Shown piece after piece: positions 15,801 to 23,737 of a stretch of 48,786 nucleotides of DNA; the first letter of the stretch is position 1, and each line of letters starts with the position of its first letter. Origin of the DNA: Actinomycetota bacterium. GTDB taxonomy: Bacteria; Actinomycetota; Actinomycetes; Nanopelagicales; Nanopelagicaceae. The position numbers were made by a program, and so were the translations under genes. The stretch is taken from contig CANLEG010000003.1 in the NCBI GenBank assembly GCA_947489605.1, positions 1 through 48,786 of the forward strand, given 5' to 3'. The notes under the pieces were generated by a model. It had not been told where the DNA came from, made no database searches, and saw only the letters and a program-made list of their open reading frames with translations.

Positions 15801-18800
15801 ATGAAAACTTCTTCCTCCCTGCGCAAGGCTATGCAGGAACGTGTAATCATCGCCGATGGCGCAATGGGAACGATGTTGCAGGATGCAAATCCAACTTTAG
15901 AGGATTTTCAGGGTCTCGAGGGATGTAATGAAATCCTTAATGTTTCAAAGCCAGAATTGGTGAAGTCAGTCCACCGCAAGTATTTTGAAGTTGGCGTTGA
16001 TGCAATCGAAACAAATACTTTCGGCGCAAACTGGGCGAATCTCGCCGAATACGATATTGAAGATCGCATTTATGAATTGGCATACGCAGGTGGGAAACTT
16101 GCAAAAGAAGTCGCGAATGAATTTTCAACAGAGAGCAAGCCTCGTTGGGTTTTAGGTTCGTTGGGACCAGGAACAAAATTGCCAACTCTAGGACATGTTG
16201 AATATGTGAAATTAAAGGAAGCTTACTTCACTGCCTCAAAAGGCTTAGTAGATAGCGGCGTAGATGCGCTATTAATTGAAACTACGCAAGATCTTCTCCA
16301 AGCGAAGGCAGCTGTAAATGGCGCACGTGAAGCAATTGATAAAGCTGATCGCGATATTGTTTTGATTGTTCAAGTGACGGTCGAAGCAACCGGAACAATG
16401 CTTTTAGGTTCGGAAATAGGAGCAGCGCTAAACGCGCTGGAACCATTGCAAATAGATCTAATTGGCTTGAACTGCGCGACTGGGCCGGCAGAAATGAGTG
16501 AACACTTGCGTGTTTTAGCTAAGAATAGTTCAGTTGCAATTTCGGTAATGCCAAATGCGGGACTTCCGCAACTTGGACCAAATGGGGCTTCGTATCCACT
16601 AGGACCCGATGAATTAGCCGAGTACTTGAATGATTTCGTAAATTCATATGGATTGACGCTAGTCGGAGGTTGCTGCGGCACGACACCTGCACACATGAAA
16701 GCTGTCGTAGCAAAACTCGATGGACATAAAATAGTTTCTCGCAACGTTGCTAGAGAAATTGGAGCGTCTTCGCTCTATCAGTTCGTTCCGTTCCGCCAAG
16801 ATTTGGCCTACATGGCGATAGGTGAACGTGCGAATGCAAATGGCTCAAGAGCATTTAGAGATGCACTTCTAATTGAAGATTGGCAGAGTTGTATTGAAAT
16901 CGCGCGAGACCAAATTCGCGATGGTGCACACATGCTGGATCTCTCTGTTGATTACGTCGGTCGAGACGGCGTAGCAGATATGCGCGAATTAGCGTCCAGG
17001 CTTGCAACTAGTTCAACGCTACCGATAGTTCTAGATTCCACCGAACCTGCAGTTCTGAAAGCAGGACTTGAACATCTTGGCGGTAGATCTGTTATTAACT
17101 CCGTCAATTACGAAGATGGTGATGGACCAACATCTAGATTTGCGAAAATTATGCCGCTTGTAAAAGAGCATGGGGCAGCAGTAGTTGCGTTAACAATTGA
17201 TGAAACTGGCCAAGCACGTACTCAAGAGTGGAAAGTGAAGGTTGCATCTCGATTAATCGAAGATCTCAAAAACAACTGGGGAATGCTTACAAGTGATATT
17301 TTGATCGACTGCTTAACATTTCCTATCGCTACTGGACAGGAAGAAACCAGGCGCGATGGAATTGAAACACTAAATGCGATTGCCGAATTAAAGGCCAAGT
17401 ACCCAGAGGTTCAAACAACTTTGGGCGTATCAAATGTTTCGTTCGGTTTGAATCCGGCGGCACGAATCGTTTTGAACTCAGTCTTTCTATTCGAGGCAGT
17501 GAAAGTCGGACTCGATTCTGCAATTGTCCATCCCTCCAAAATTACCCCTATTTCTCGCATCGAACCAAAGGCGATGGAAGTTGCGATGGATTTGATTTAT
17601 GACCGTAGAACTTACGACGCTGATGGCAACACGATTTATGATCCATTATCAATTTTTCTTGAACTTTTCGATGGTGTGGAAAGTAAGTCCACAAAGGTAA
17701 CGCGCGCTGCCGAGCTCGCTGCACTGCCATTGATCGAAAGGTTAGAGCGCAGAATAATTGATGGGGAAAAAGTTGGACTAGAAGCCGATCTGCAAGAAGC
17801 GATGGCAACTGGGATGAAACCACTCGCAATCATCAATGAGCATTTATTGACGGGTATGAAAACTGTTGGTGAACTATTCGGTAGTGGTCAGATGCAATTG
17901 CCTTTCGTGCTGCAGTCTGCGGAAGTTATGAAGACAGCCGTTGCCCTTTTGGAACCACATATGGAGAAGAGTGATGATGCCGGTAAGGGGAAAATACTTC
18001 TTGCAACCGTAAAAGGCGACGTCCATGATATTGGTAAAAATTTAGTTGACATTATTCTTTCAAATAATGGATACACAACTGTAAATATCGGAATCAAACA
18101 GACCGTGAATCAGATAATTGATGCGGCGACCGAGTCCGAAGTTGATGTCATCGGTATGTCAGGCCTTCTAGTTAAATCAACCGTAATTATGAAAGAGAAT
18201 TTAGAAGAACTATCCAGTCGCGGACTTGCCGAGAAGTGGCCAATTATTCTTGGCGGTGCTGCGCTAACTCGAAGTTTCGTAGAGCAGGATCTGGCAGGAG
18301 CTTTTGATGGAACTGTTCGATATGCAAAGGACGCTTTTGAAGGCTTGAGTCTTATGGATTCAATGATGGCAATTAGACGTGGCGATACTTCAGTTACATT
18401 GCCACCACTTAGGGAGCGCAAAACTCCAAATACCCGCGCGAATCGGGAACCGAATTTAGATACCAAGCGCAGTGATGTTGAAACTTCTAACCAACTTCCG
18501 CAGCCACCTTTTTATGGTTCGCGAATTGTGAAGGGTATTCCGCTTGCGTCATATCTCGGCGCTCTTGATGAACGTGCACTATTCGTTGGACAATGGGGAT
18601 TGCAAGGCAAACGTGGCGAGTATGAAGAGATGGTTGAGAATGAAGGTCGCCCAAGATTGCGGTCATTACTGAATGATGTGCAATCAAATGGCTGGTTGAA
18701 TGCAGCAGTTGTTTATGGATATTTTCCTTGTTATAGCGAAGGCAACGATTTAGTAATCCTTCATCATGAAGGACCGAACAAAGGCAGCGAACGAACTCGC

Positions 18801-19289
18801 TTTACTTTCCCACGGCAAACCCGCGATCGTAGATTGTGTTTAAGTGATTTTTTCCGAAGTAAAGAGAGTGGTGAAATCGATACTGTCGCTTTCCATGTTG
18901 TAACAATGGGTCAGAGCGTTAGTGATGCAACCGCAAAACTATTTGCGGCCAACGAGTATCGTGAATATTTAGAACTTCATGGCCTCTCAGTTCAACTAAC
19001 CGAAGCCCTAGCCGAGCATTGGCATAGCCGGATCCGTGAAGAATTGGGTTTCGCCAAAGAAGATGCGACCGATATCGCCGCTATTTTGGATCAGGGCTAT
19101 AGAGGATCTCGGTACTCTTTTGGATATCCAGCATGTCCAGATTTGGAACAACAACGTCAACTTTGCGAATTGCTGGAACCTGAACGCATTGGAGTGGAAT
19201 TAAGCGAAGAGTTCCAGTTACATCCGGAGCAATCCACATCTGCGATTATTGTTCATCATCCAGAAGCCAAGTATTTCAATGCGAATTAG
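15801..19289 (+). CDS. metH: Cobalamin-dependent methionine synthase
   Basis: Transfers the methyl group of 5-methyl-tetrahydrofolate to homocysteine through methylcobalamin. All four modules of the 1162-residue enzyme are present. These are a homocysteine domain (about 1-310) with zinc cysteines in LNCATGP and GGCCGT, a pterin domain (about 330-600) starting near IGERANANGSRAF, and a cobalamin domain (about 640-870) with the lower-ligand histidine in DVHDIGKN. The last is the SAM-dependent reactivation domain (about 900-1160), ending with GYPACPD. No truncation is seen. No cobalamin synthesis genes are in the window, so B12 may be imported or made elsewhere. Confidence 0.97.
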   Translation: MKTSSSLRKAMQERVIIADGAMGTMLQDANPTLEDFQGLEGCNEILNVSKPELVKSVHRKYFEVGVDAIETNTFGANWANLAEYDIEDRIYELAYAGGKLAKEVANEFSTESKPRWVLGSLGPGTKLPTLGHVEYVKLKEAYFTASKGLVDSGVDALLIETTQDLLQAKAAVNGAREAIDKADRDIVLIVQVTVEATGTMLLGSEIGAALNALEPLQIDLIGLNCATGPAEMSEHLRVLAKNSSVAISVMPNAGLPQLGPNGASYPLGPDELAEYLNDFVNSYGLTLVGGCCGTTPAHMKAVVAKLDGHKIVSRNVAREIGASSLYQFVPFRQDLAYMAIGERANANGSRAFRDALLIEDWQSCIEIARDQIRDGAHMLDLSVDYVGRDGVADMRELASRLATSSTLPIVLDSTEPAVLKAGLEHLGGRSVINSVNYEDGDGPTSRFAKIMPLVKEHGAAVVALTIDETGQARTQEWKVKVASRLIEDLKNNWGMLTSDILIDCLTFPIATGQEETRRDGIETLNAIAELKAKYPEVQTTLGVSNVSFGLNPAARIVLNSVFLFEAVKVGLDSAIVHPSKITPISRIEPKAMEVAMDLIYDRRTYDADGNTIYDPLSIFLELFDGVESKSTKVTRAAELAALPLIERLERRIIDGEKVGLEADLQEAMATGMKPLAIINEHLLTGMKTVGELFGSGQMQLPFVLQSAEVMKTAVALLEPHMEKSDDAGKGKILLATVKGDVHDIGKNLVDIILSNNGYTTVNIGIKQTVNQIIDAATESEVDVIGMSGLLVKSTVIMKENLEELSSRGLAEKWPIILGGAALTRSFVEQDLAGAFDGTVRYAKDAFEGLSLMDSMMAIRRGDTSVTLPPLRERKTPNTRANREPNLDTKRSDVETSNQLPQPPFYGSRIVKGIPLASYLGALDERALFVGQWGLQGKRGEYEEMVENEGRPRLRSLLNDVQSNGWLNAAVVYGYFPCYSEGNDLVILHHEGPNKGSERTRFTFPRQTRDRRLCLSDFFRSKESGEIDTVAFHVVTMGQSVSDATAKLFAANEYREYLELHGLSVQLTEALAEHWHSRIREELGFAKEDATDIAAILDQGYRGSRYSFGYPACPDLEQQRQLCELLEPERIGVELSEEFQLHPEQSTSAIIVHHPEAKYFNAN

Positions 19290-19307
19290 CCGAGAGTTGT
19301 AGCGAAA

Positions 19308-20156
19308 ATGTCAGAGTTTAAAGTAGGGGATCGGGTGCAATTAACCGATGCCAAGGGAAAGATGCACACTATAACCTTGCAATTAAATCAAGAGTGGCAC
19401 ACACATAACGGATGGCTTGTGCACAATGAAGTAGTCGGACTTCCTGAAGGAAGCGTTGTAGAAACGACTGGTGGTCTGAAATTCTTAGCCTTTAAGCCTT
19501 TGTTAGCGGATTACGTTCTCGCAATGCCACGTGGTGCAACAATTGTTTACCCGAAAGATGCCGCAATGATCCTTGGATTAGCAGATATAGCTCCAGGTGT
19601 GAGCGTTTTAGAAGCTGGAGTTGGTTCCGGAGCCCTGTCTATCTCGTTGCTTCGAGCAGTTGGAAGTAGTGGAACAGTTGATTCATTCGAAAAACGAGAA
19701 GAATTTGCAACGATTGCAACTAAAAATGTAAATCAATATTTTGGCGAAAACCCTTCCAATTGGAATTTGGAATTGGGCGCGGTTCAAGATTTCGAGCATG
19801 TAAAACAATACGATCGAGTGGTTCTAGATATGTTGGCGCCATGGGAATGTATCGATATGGCAAGCAAAGTTCTGGTTCCTGGGGGAGTATTCATTGCTTA
19901 CGTTGCAACAACAACTCAACTTTCACAGACTGCGGAAGCAATAAAGGCGTCTGCATGTTTTACGGAACCCGAAAGCAGTGAAACGATTGTTCGCGGTTGG
20001 CATCATGAGGGACTTGCGGTTCGACCACAACATAGAATGATTGCGCATACTGCATTCTTAATCATGGCAAGAAGGTTAGCGCCGAATACCATAGCGCCAG
20101 CAAGACGCCGCCGCCCATCTAAGGGTGCTTACGGAACTAATGAAATTGAAAGTTAA
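19308..20156 (+). CDS. trmI: tRNA (adenine-58-N1)-methyltransferase TrmI
   Basis: Forms m1A58 in the T-loop of tRNAs. The 282-residue protein has an N-terminal beta-rich domain and a Rossmann methyltransferase domain with SAM motif I VLEAGVGSGALSIS, later VVLDMLAPWE as motif IV, and a basic C-terminal tail (PARRRRPSK). It starts 18 nt after metH and is probably co-transcribed. In many actinobacteria this gene begins the mpa-dop-pup-prcBA proteasome cluster; here it is followed by the convergent FKBP gene only 4 nt away. Confidence 0.94.
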   Translation: MSEFKVGDRVQLTDAKGKMHTITLQLNQEWHTHNGWLVHNEVVGLPEGSVVETTGGLKFLAFKPLLADYVLAMPRGATIVYPKDAAMILGLADIAPGVSVLEAGVGSGALSISLLRAVGSSGTVDSFEKREEFATIATKNVNQYFGENPSNWNLELGAVQDFEHVKQYDRVVLDMLAPWECIDMASKVLVPGGVFIAYVATTTQLSQTAEAIKASACFTEPESSETIVRGWHHEGLAVRPQHRMIAHTAFLIMARRLAPNTIAPARRRRPSKGAYGTNEIES

Positions 20157-20160
20157 GTAA

Positions 20161-20724
20161 CTACTGAACGCCAATTAGATCTACAACGAAAGCCAAGGTC
20201 TCATTGGGTCCAATTGGTCCACTACCAGTAGCGCCATATGCAAGTTCAGGTGGAATAACTAGGAGGCGCCTTCCGCCAACTTTCATTCCTGGGATACCTT
20301 GCTGCCAACCAGGAATTACTCCGCCTAGTGTGAAATCAAAAGATTGAGATTTCCAAGAAGATTGCAGAACTTCACCAGTGCTCCAGGAAATTAATTGGTA
20401 ATGAGCGGTTAGCGTCGAAGAAACAAGAGCAACTTCACCGGTGCCGACAATTATGTCTCGAGAGACAAGTGTTGTTGGTGCATCACCTTCAGGTTTACCG
20501 ACAGTAGGTTCCATCCCGGCATTTGCTGAAACTGAAATGTATTCGCGACCTGTGTTTGCCATGTCTTGCTCCTCATTACTAGGGTTACTTGAATTATCTG
20601 AAGATTCTGATTTAGGCGATCCACCATCTAGTGAGCAAGCAGTTAATGATGCGCTCAGCGATAAGACTCCCAGGACTAGAAACCCTTTTTTGAAGCTACC
20701 TATGTCTAATTTTAAGCGGTCCAT
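20161..20724 (-). CDS. FKBP-type peptidyl-prolyl isomerase, predicted lipoprotein
   Basis: A 187-residue secreted isomerase. The N-terminus has a basic start, a hydrophobic stretch and the lipobox LTAC (27-30), so Cys30 is the probable lipid-anchored residue. A Ser/Asn-rich linker (about 35-55) follows, then one FKBP domain (about 85-187) with GWQQGIPGMKVGGRR, LVIPPELAYG and a terminal LAFVVDLIGV. FKBP genes often sit between pafA and pafB in actinobacteria; here pafA itself is absent. The start has GGAG five bases upstream. Confidence 0.92.
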   Translation of the reverse strand: MDRLKLDIGSFKKGFLVLGVLSLSASLTACSLDGGSPKSESSDNSSNPSNEEQDMANTGREYISVSANAGMEPTVGKPEGDAPTTLVSRDIIVGTGEVALVSSTLTAHYQLISWSTGEVLQSSWKSQSFDFTLGGVIPGWQQGIPGMKVGGRRLLVIPPELAYGATGSGPIGPNETLAFVVDLIGVQ

Positions 20725-20802
20725 GTTTCTCCAGATTCTAGTTTGATGCTCTATTGCAATTTTGATGCCTGTGTCAGCAATGCGCGAAGGTTACCAAACC
20801 AC

Positions 20803-20808
20803 TAGGGT
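20803..20808 (+). promoter_or_regulatory. Predicted -10 element of leaderless pafB promoter
   Basis: TAGGGT is followed by 6 nt (TTTCGT) and the GTG of pafB. The 90-nt gap to the divergent FKBP gene holds both promoters. Confidence 0.5.
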
Positions 20809-20814
20809 TTTCGT

Positions 20815-21750
20815 GTGTCAGATCGAAAAACAGAGCGGCTAATCAATCTCACTTTGGCCTTGCTCGCGACTAAGAGGTATCTCAAGAAGTCTGAAATCTT
20901 GGCAAATGTTTTCGGCTATGAAGGAACCCAAGAGGCTAAAGAGCGGATGTTTGAACGGGATAAGGATGATCTGCGTTCCTTGGGTATTGAAATTGAAGTG
21001 GGGGATTTGGATCCATTTTTCGAAGATGAACCAGGATATAAAATTCCACAGAAATCTTATGAGCTAAACGTTCCCAATCTAACAGGGCGTGAATTGGCGC
21101 TGATTTCCATAGCAGCAAATTTTTGGAACGATTCAGTTCTGGCACCAAATGCCCAATCGGGAATTCGCAAACTTCAGTCACTCGGAATACCTGCAACCTT
21201 AGATTTTGAGTTTCGGATGAAGTATCGTTTTGAGAATCCAACTTTTGTTTTAGAGCAATTGACTAAGGCTATTGGTCAGAAATCTCGCGTTTCATTTGAT
21301 TACGATTCAACCTCCTTAAAAGAGCGGCATCTAGAACCTTATCGAATCGTTTTCTGGAATGGCTATTGGTATCTAATTGGCATGGATTTAGATAGAGCCG
21401 CAGTCAGACTCTTTAAATTGTCTCGTTTTCTAGGCGAATTAACCCTGTCTAAGAAGAAAAATGAATTTGAAATTCCACTTGATTTTAACGTTGCAGATCA
21501 TCTCCCTAAGGTTAATGTGGAAATAGTGAAAAGTGCAACGATAAGAATTCGAAAAGAAGCAGGAATCTTGTTGCGCAATCGCGGACAGTTAATTTCTGAG
21601 GAGAATGATTTTGGTACTTACGAAATCGCATATGAGAATGAGGTCACGTTTTTACGCGAATTGATTTGGCATGGCGTAAATGTTCAGATTGTTGAACCAG
21701 CAGAATTAAAGAGCGCTTTATTGGATCTTCTGAATGGAGTGCTGAAATGA
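20815..21750 (+). CDS. pafB: WYL-domain transcriptional regulator PafB
   Basis: A 311-residue protein with an N-terminal winged-helix domain (about 5-80) that includes KKSEILANVFGYEG, a middle WYL domain (about 140-210) with the WYLIGMD segment, and a C-terminal WCX-type extension. With PafC it forms the single-stranded-DNA-responsive activator of the mycobacterial RecA-independent DNA-damage response. Its stop overlaps the pafC start (ATGA), so equal amounts of the two are likely made. The name derives from an association with pafA, which is not here. Confidence 0.88.
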   Translation: MSDRKTERLINLTLALLATKRYLKKSEILANVFGYEGTQEAKERMFERDKDDLRSLGIEIEVGDLDPFFEDEPGYKIPQKSYELNVPNLTGRELALISIAANFWNDSVLAPNAQSGIRKLQSLGIPATLDFEFRMKYRFENPTFVLEQLTKAIGQKSRVSFDYDSTSLKERHLEPYRIVFWNGYWYLIGMDLDRAAVRLFKLSRFLGELTLSKKKNEFEIPLDFNVADHLPKVNVEIVKSATIRIRKEAGILLRNRGQLISEENDFGTYEIAYENEVTFLRELIWHGVNVQIVEPAELKSALLDLLNGVLK

Positions 21751-22661
21751 GCGAATCAGCGCTTGACAGAACGGCTCGTGCTCTTGATTTGGTTCCATAT
21801 TTATTGGAGCACCAAGGAATCTCAATACCAGAATTGGCAGAAGCTTTTGGGGTATCTGAAAAGCAGATAAATGATGACCTCGTACTCATACACATGTGTG
21901 GCCTACCTGGATACACTCCTTTGGAATTGATAGACATGTTCTACGAAGATGGTTACGTAACCGTGTCCGACCCACAAAGTTTCAAAAAGCCGAGAAGTAT
22001 GAACAAGATCGAGATGACTTCGCTTCTAGTTTCACTTGATTTGTTGAAATCGCTAAGAACGGATGATGTTGCAAAGGAAATCGAGGCGCTAAAGATCAAA
22101 CTGCAAGAAAATATGCGGTTCGAAAATCCTTTTGTTGTCGTTCAGAATATGGAAAATACTGAAATGGTGGAAGCAATTGAGCGAGCAATTGCAAAGTCAA
22201 CTTTGCTAAGAATTAATTATGCAAGTGGTACAAAAGATAAAACTTCAGTTCGCGATATTTTACCGATAGAGATTTATGTAGCAAACGGTTCTACTTACTT
22301 AAATGCCTGGTGCCAAAGTTCTAAGGGAGATCGCACATTTAGGTTAGACCGGATTTTGAGCTACGAAATTATTGAAGGATCTGTCGTCAACGAAACTAGA
22401 GAGTCGAGCGTCCAAGCTGTGGACTCCTTACCGATTGAACTTCTGGTTTCAAAGTCCGCACGGAATTTCATTGAGGATAATCGCGCAATCATTGGACACA
22501 TACAAGAAGGTGAACAGCTGCGGATTGAACTCAACCCAATCGACCGAGAGTGGCTAGTCAGAACCATTCTCGGATTTGGTGGTCAGATAGAGGTGAGCAA
22601 ACCCAAGGAATTAGCCTTAGAAGTTGTCTCTCGAGCACGCGCAATTAAGGAGTCCTACTGA
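21747..22661 (+). CDS. pafC: WYL-domain transcriptional regulator PafC
   Basis: A 304-residue partner of PafB with the same architecture: helix-turn-helix around ISIPELAEAFGVSEKQIND (about 27-45), a WYL domain (about 145-220) where the diagnostic segment reads YLNAWCQ, and a C-terminal extension. It overlaps pafB by 4 nt. PafB and PafC are thought to act as a heterodimer activating repair genes. The WYL triad itself appears diverged here (YLN), as is common in PafC. It is followed by 95 nt before tatA. Confidence 0.87.
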   Translation: MSESALDRTARALDLVPYLLEHQGISIPELAEAFGVSEKQINDDLVLIHMCGLPGYTPLELIDMFYEDGYVTVSDPQSFKKPRSMNKIEMTSLLVSLDLLKSLRTDDVAKEIEALKIKLQENMRFENPFVVVQNMENTEMVEAIERAIAKSTLLRINYASGTKDKTSVRDILPIEIYVANGSTYLNAWCQSSKGDRTFRLDRILSYEIIEGSVVNETRESSVQAVDSLPIELLVSKSARNFIEDNRAIIGHIQEGEQLRIELNPIDREWLVRTILGFGGQIEVSKPKELALEVVSRARAIKESY

Positions 22662-22756
22662 AGCTAGTGGCAGGTCGCTCATTTTTTGGAAAAAAGAACT
22701 AGAATCGGGAATTAGGAAATTGCATTATTTACTAACTATTTGAAGCGGGGGAGAAA

Positions 22757-22933
22757 ATGCTACGCGGACTTCAAGGATGGCATTTGATTATCGTTGTGGT
22801 TGTTTTCGTTCTTCTTTTTGGGGCGAAGAAGCTCCCAGAATCAGCCAAATCAATCGCCAAGTCACTGAAGATTTTTAAGACTGAGATGAAAGATGGCGAG
22901 AATAAGGGCGACACCACAAAGTCTGATTCTTAA
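22757..22933 (+). CDS. tatA: Sec-independent protein translocase subunit TatA
   Basis: A 58-residue protein: a short N-terminus with MLRGLQGWH, one membrane helix (about residues 10-23, [12 protein letters not shown]), then the hinge and amphipathic helix starting at [16 protein letters not shown], and an acidic and basic tail. This is the TatA pattern. The ATG is preceded by a strong GGGGGAG site. It is 6 nt upstream of tatC. No tatB candidate is in the window. A TAGAAT at 22700-22705 may be the -10 element of the operon. Confidence 0.93.
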   Translation: MLRGLQGWHLIIVVVVFVLLFGAKKLPESAKSIAKSLKIFKTEMKDGENKGDTTKSDS

Positions 22934-22939
22934 AGTTCT

Positions 22940-23713
22940 GTGAAGGATCAATCAGCGAAGGCAATGTCTTTGCTTGCCCACCTAAACGAACTACGTTCTA
23001 GGCTTTTTAAATCGGCGATTGGAATCACCTTAGCAAGTGGAGTCGGCTGGGTCTTCTACGAAAAAATCATTAGCAGACTTACTGCGCCTATCTGCGATTT
23101 ACAGAGCGCAGTGGATGCGGGGGAGAACGACTGTGGCGTTCTTTACATCAACGGTGTTCTCGGTCCGATAGATTTAAAAATTAAGATATCGATAATGCTC
23201 GGTATTTTGCTGGCATCACCTCTTTGGCTTTATCAATTGTGGGCTTTTATTTCGCCGGGATTGCATAAGAAAGAGCGTAGAAATTCTATTTTGTTCGTCC
23301 TTTTTGCTGTTCCCTTCTTCGCTGTTGGCGTTTATGCGGGATACCTAGTGCTTCCTATCGCTATAGATGTACTTTTAAGTTTTACACCATCATCTCTAGC
23401 AAACTTGGTTAGATTTGATGATTACCTAACATTCGTTACGCAGTTAATCTTTGTCTTTGGAATCGCCTTCGAACTCCCAGTTTTTCTAGTGTCGTTAAAC
23501 CTCGCTCACATACTTAGCGGAAAAGCAATTCTTTCACCGTGGCGATACGCAATCTTCGGCATCACATTATTTTCAGCTATCGCCACACCGACCGGTGATC
23601 CGATTACCTTGTTTTTCTTAGCAGTTCCGCTCGTAATTCTTTATCTAATGGCCGGTGGAATCGCACTATTGGTTGATAAGTCGCGACGAAGACGTTCCGA
23701 TAAGAATGCCTAA
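22940..23713 (+). CDS. tatC: Sec-independent protein translocase subunit TatC
   Basis: The core, signal-peptide-binding subunit of the twin-arginine translocase. The 257-residue protein has six predicted membrane helices. Family landmarks are the N-terminal LLAHLNELRSRLFKS, with its signal-binding HL-ELR motif, the FISPGLHKKER segment before the third helix, and FGIAFELPVF in helix 4. The GTG start lies 6 nt after tatA. The tatA-tatC-helY order is conserved in actinobacteria. Confidence 0.95.
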   Translation: MKDQSAKAMSLLAHLNELRSRLFKSAIGITLASGVGWVFYEKIISRLTAPICDLQSAVDAGENDCGVLYINGVLGPIDLKIKISIMLGILLASPLWLYQLWAFISPGLHKKERRNSILFVLFAVPFFAVGVYAGYLVLPIAIDVLLSFTPSSLANLVRFDDYLTFVTQLIFVFGIAFELPVFLVSLNLAHILSGKAILSPWRYAIFGITLFSAIATPTGDPITLFFLAVPLVILYLMAGGIALLVDKSRRRRSDKNA

Positions 23714-23737
23714 CTTGTATGCGCAAATCTCAATAGT

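Noticed and set aside
22681-22696. Terminator-like T-run and A-run after pafC
   Set aside because: ATTTTTTGG and AAAAAAG can pair but there is no GC-rich stem, so it would not act as an intrinsic terminator.
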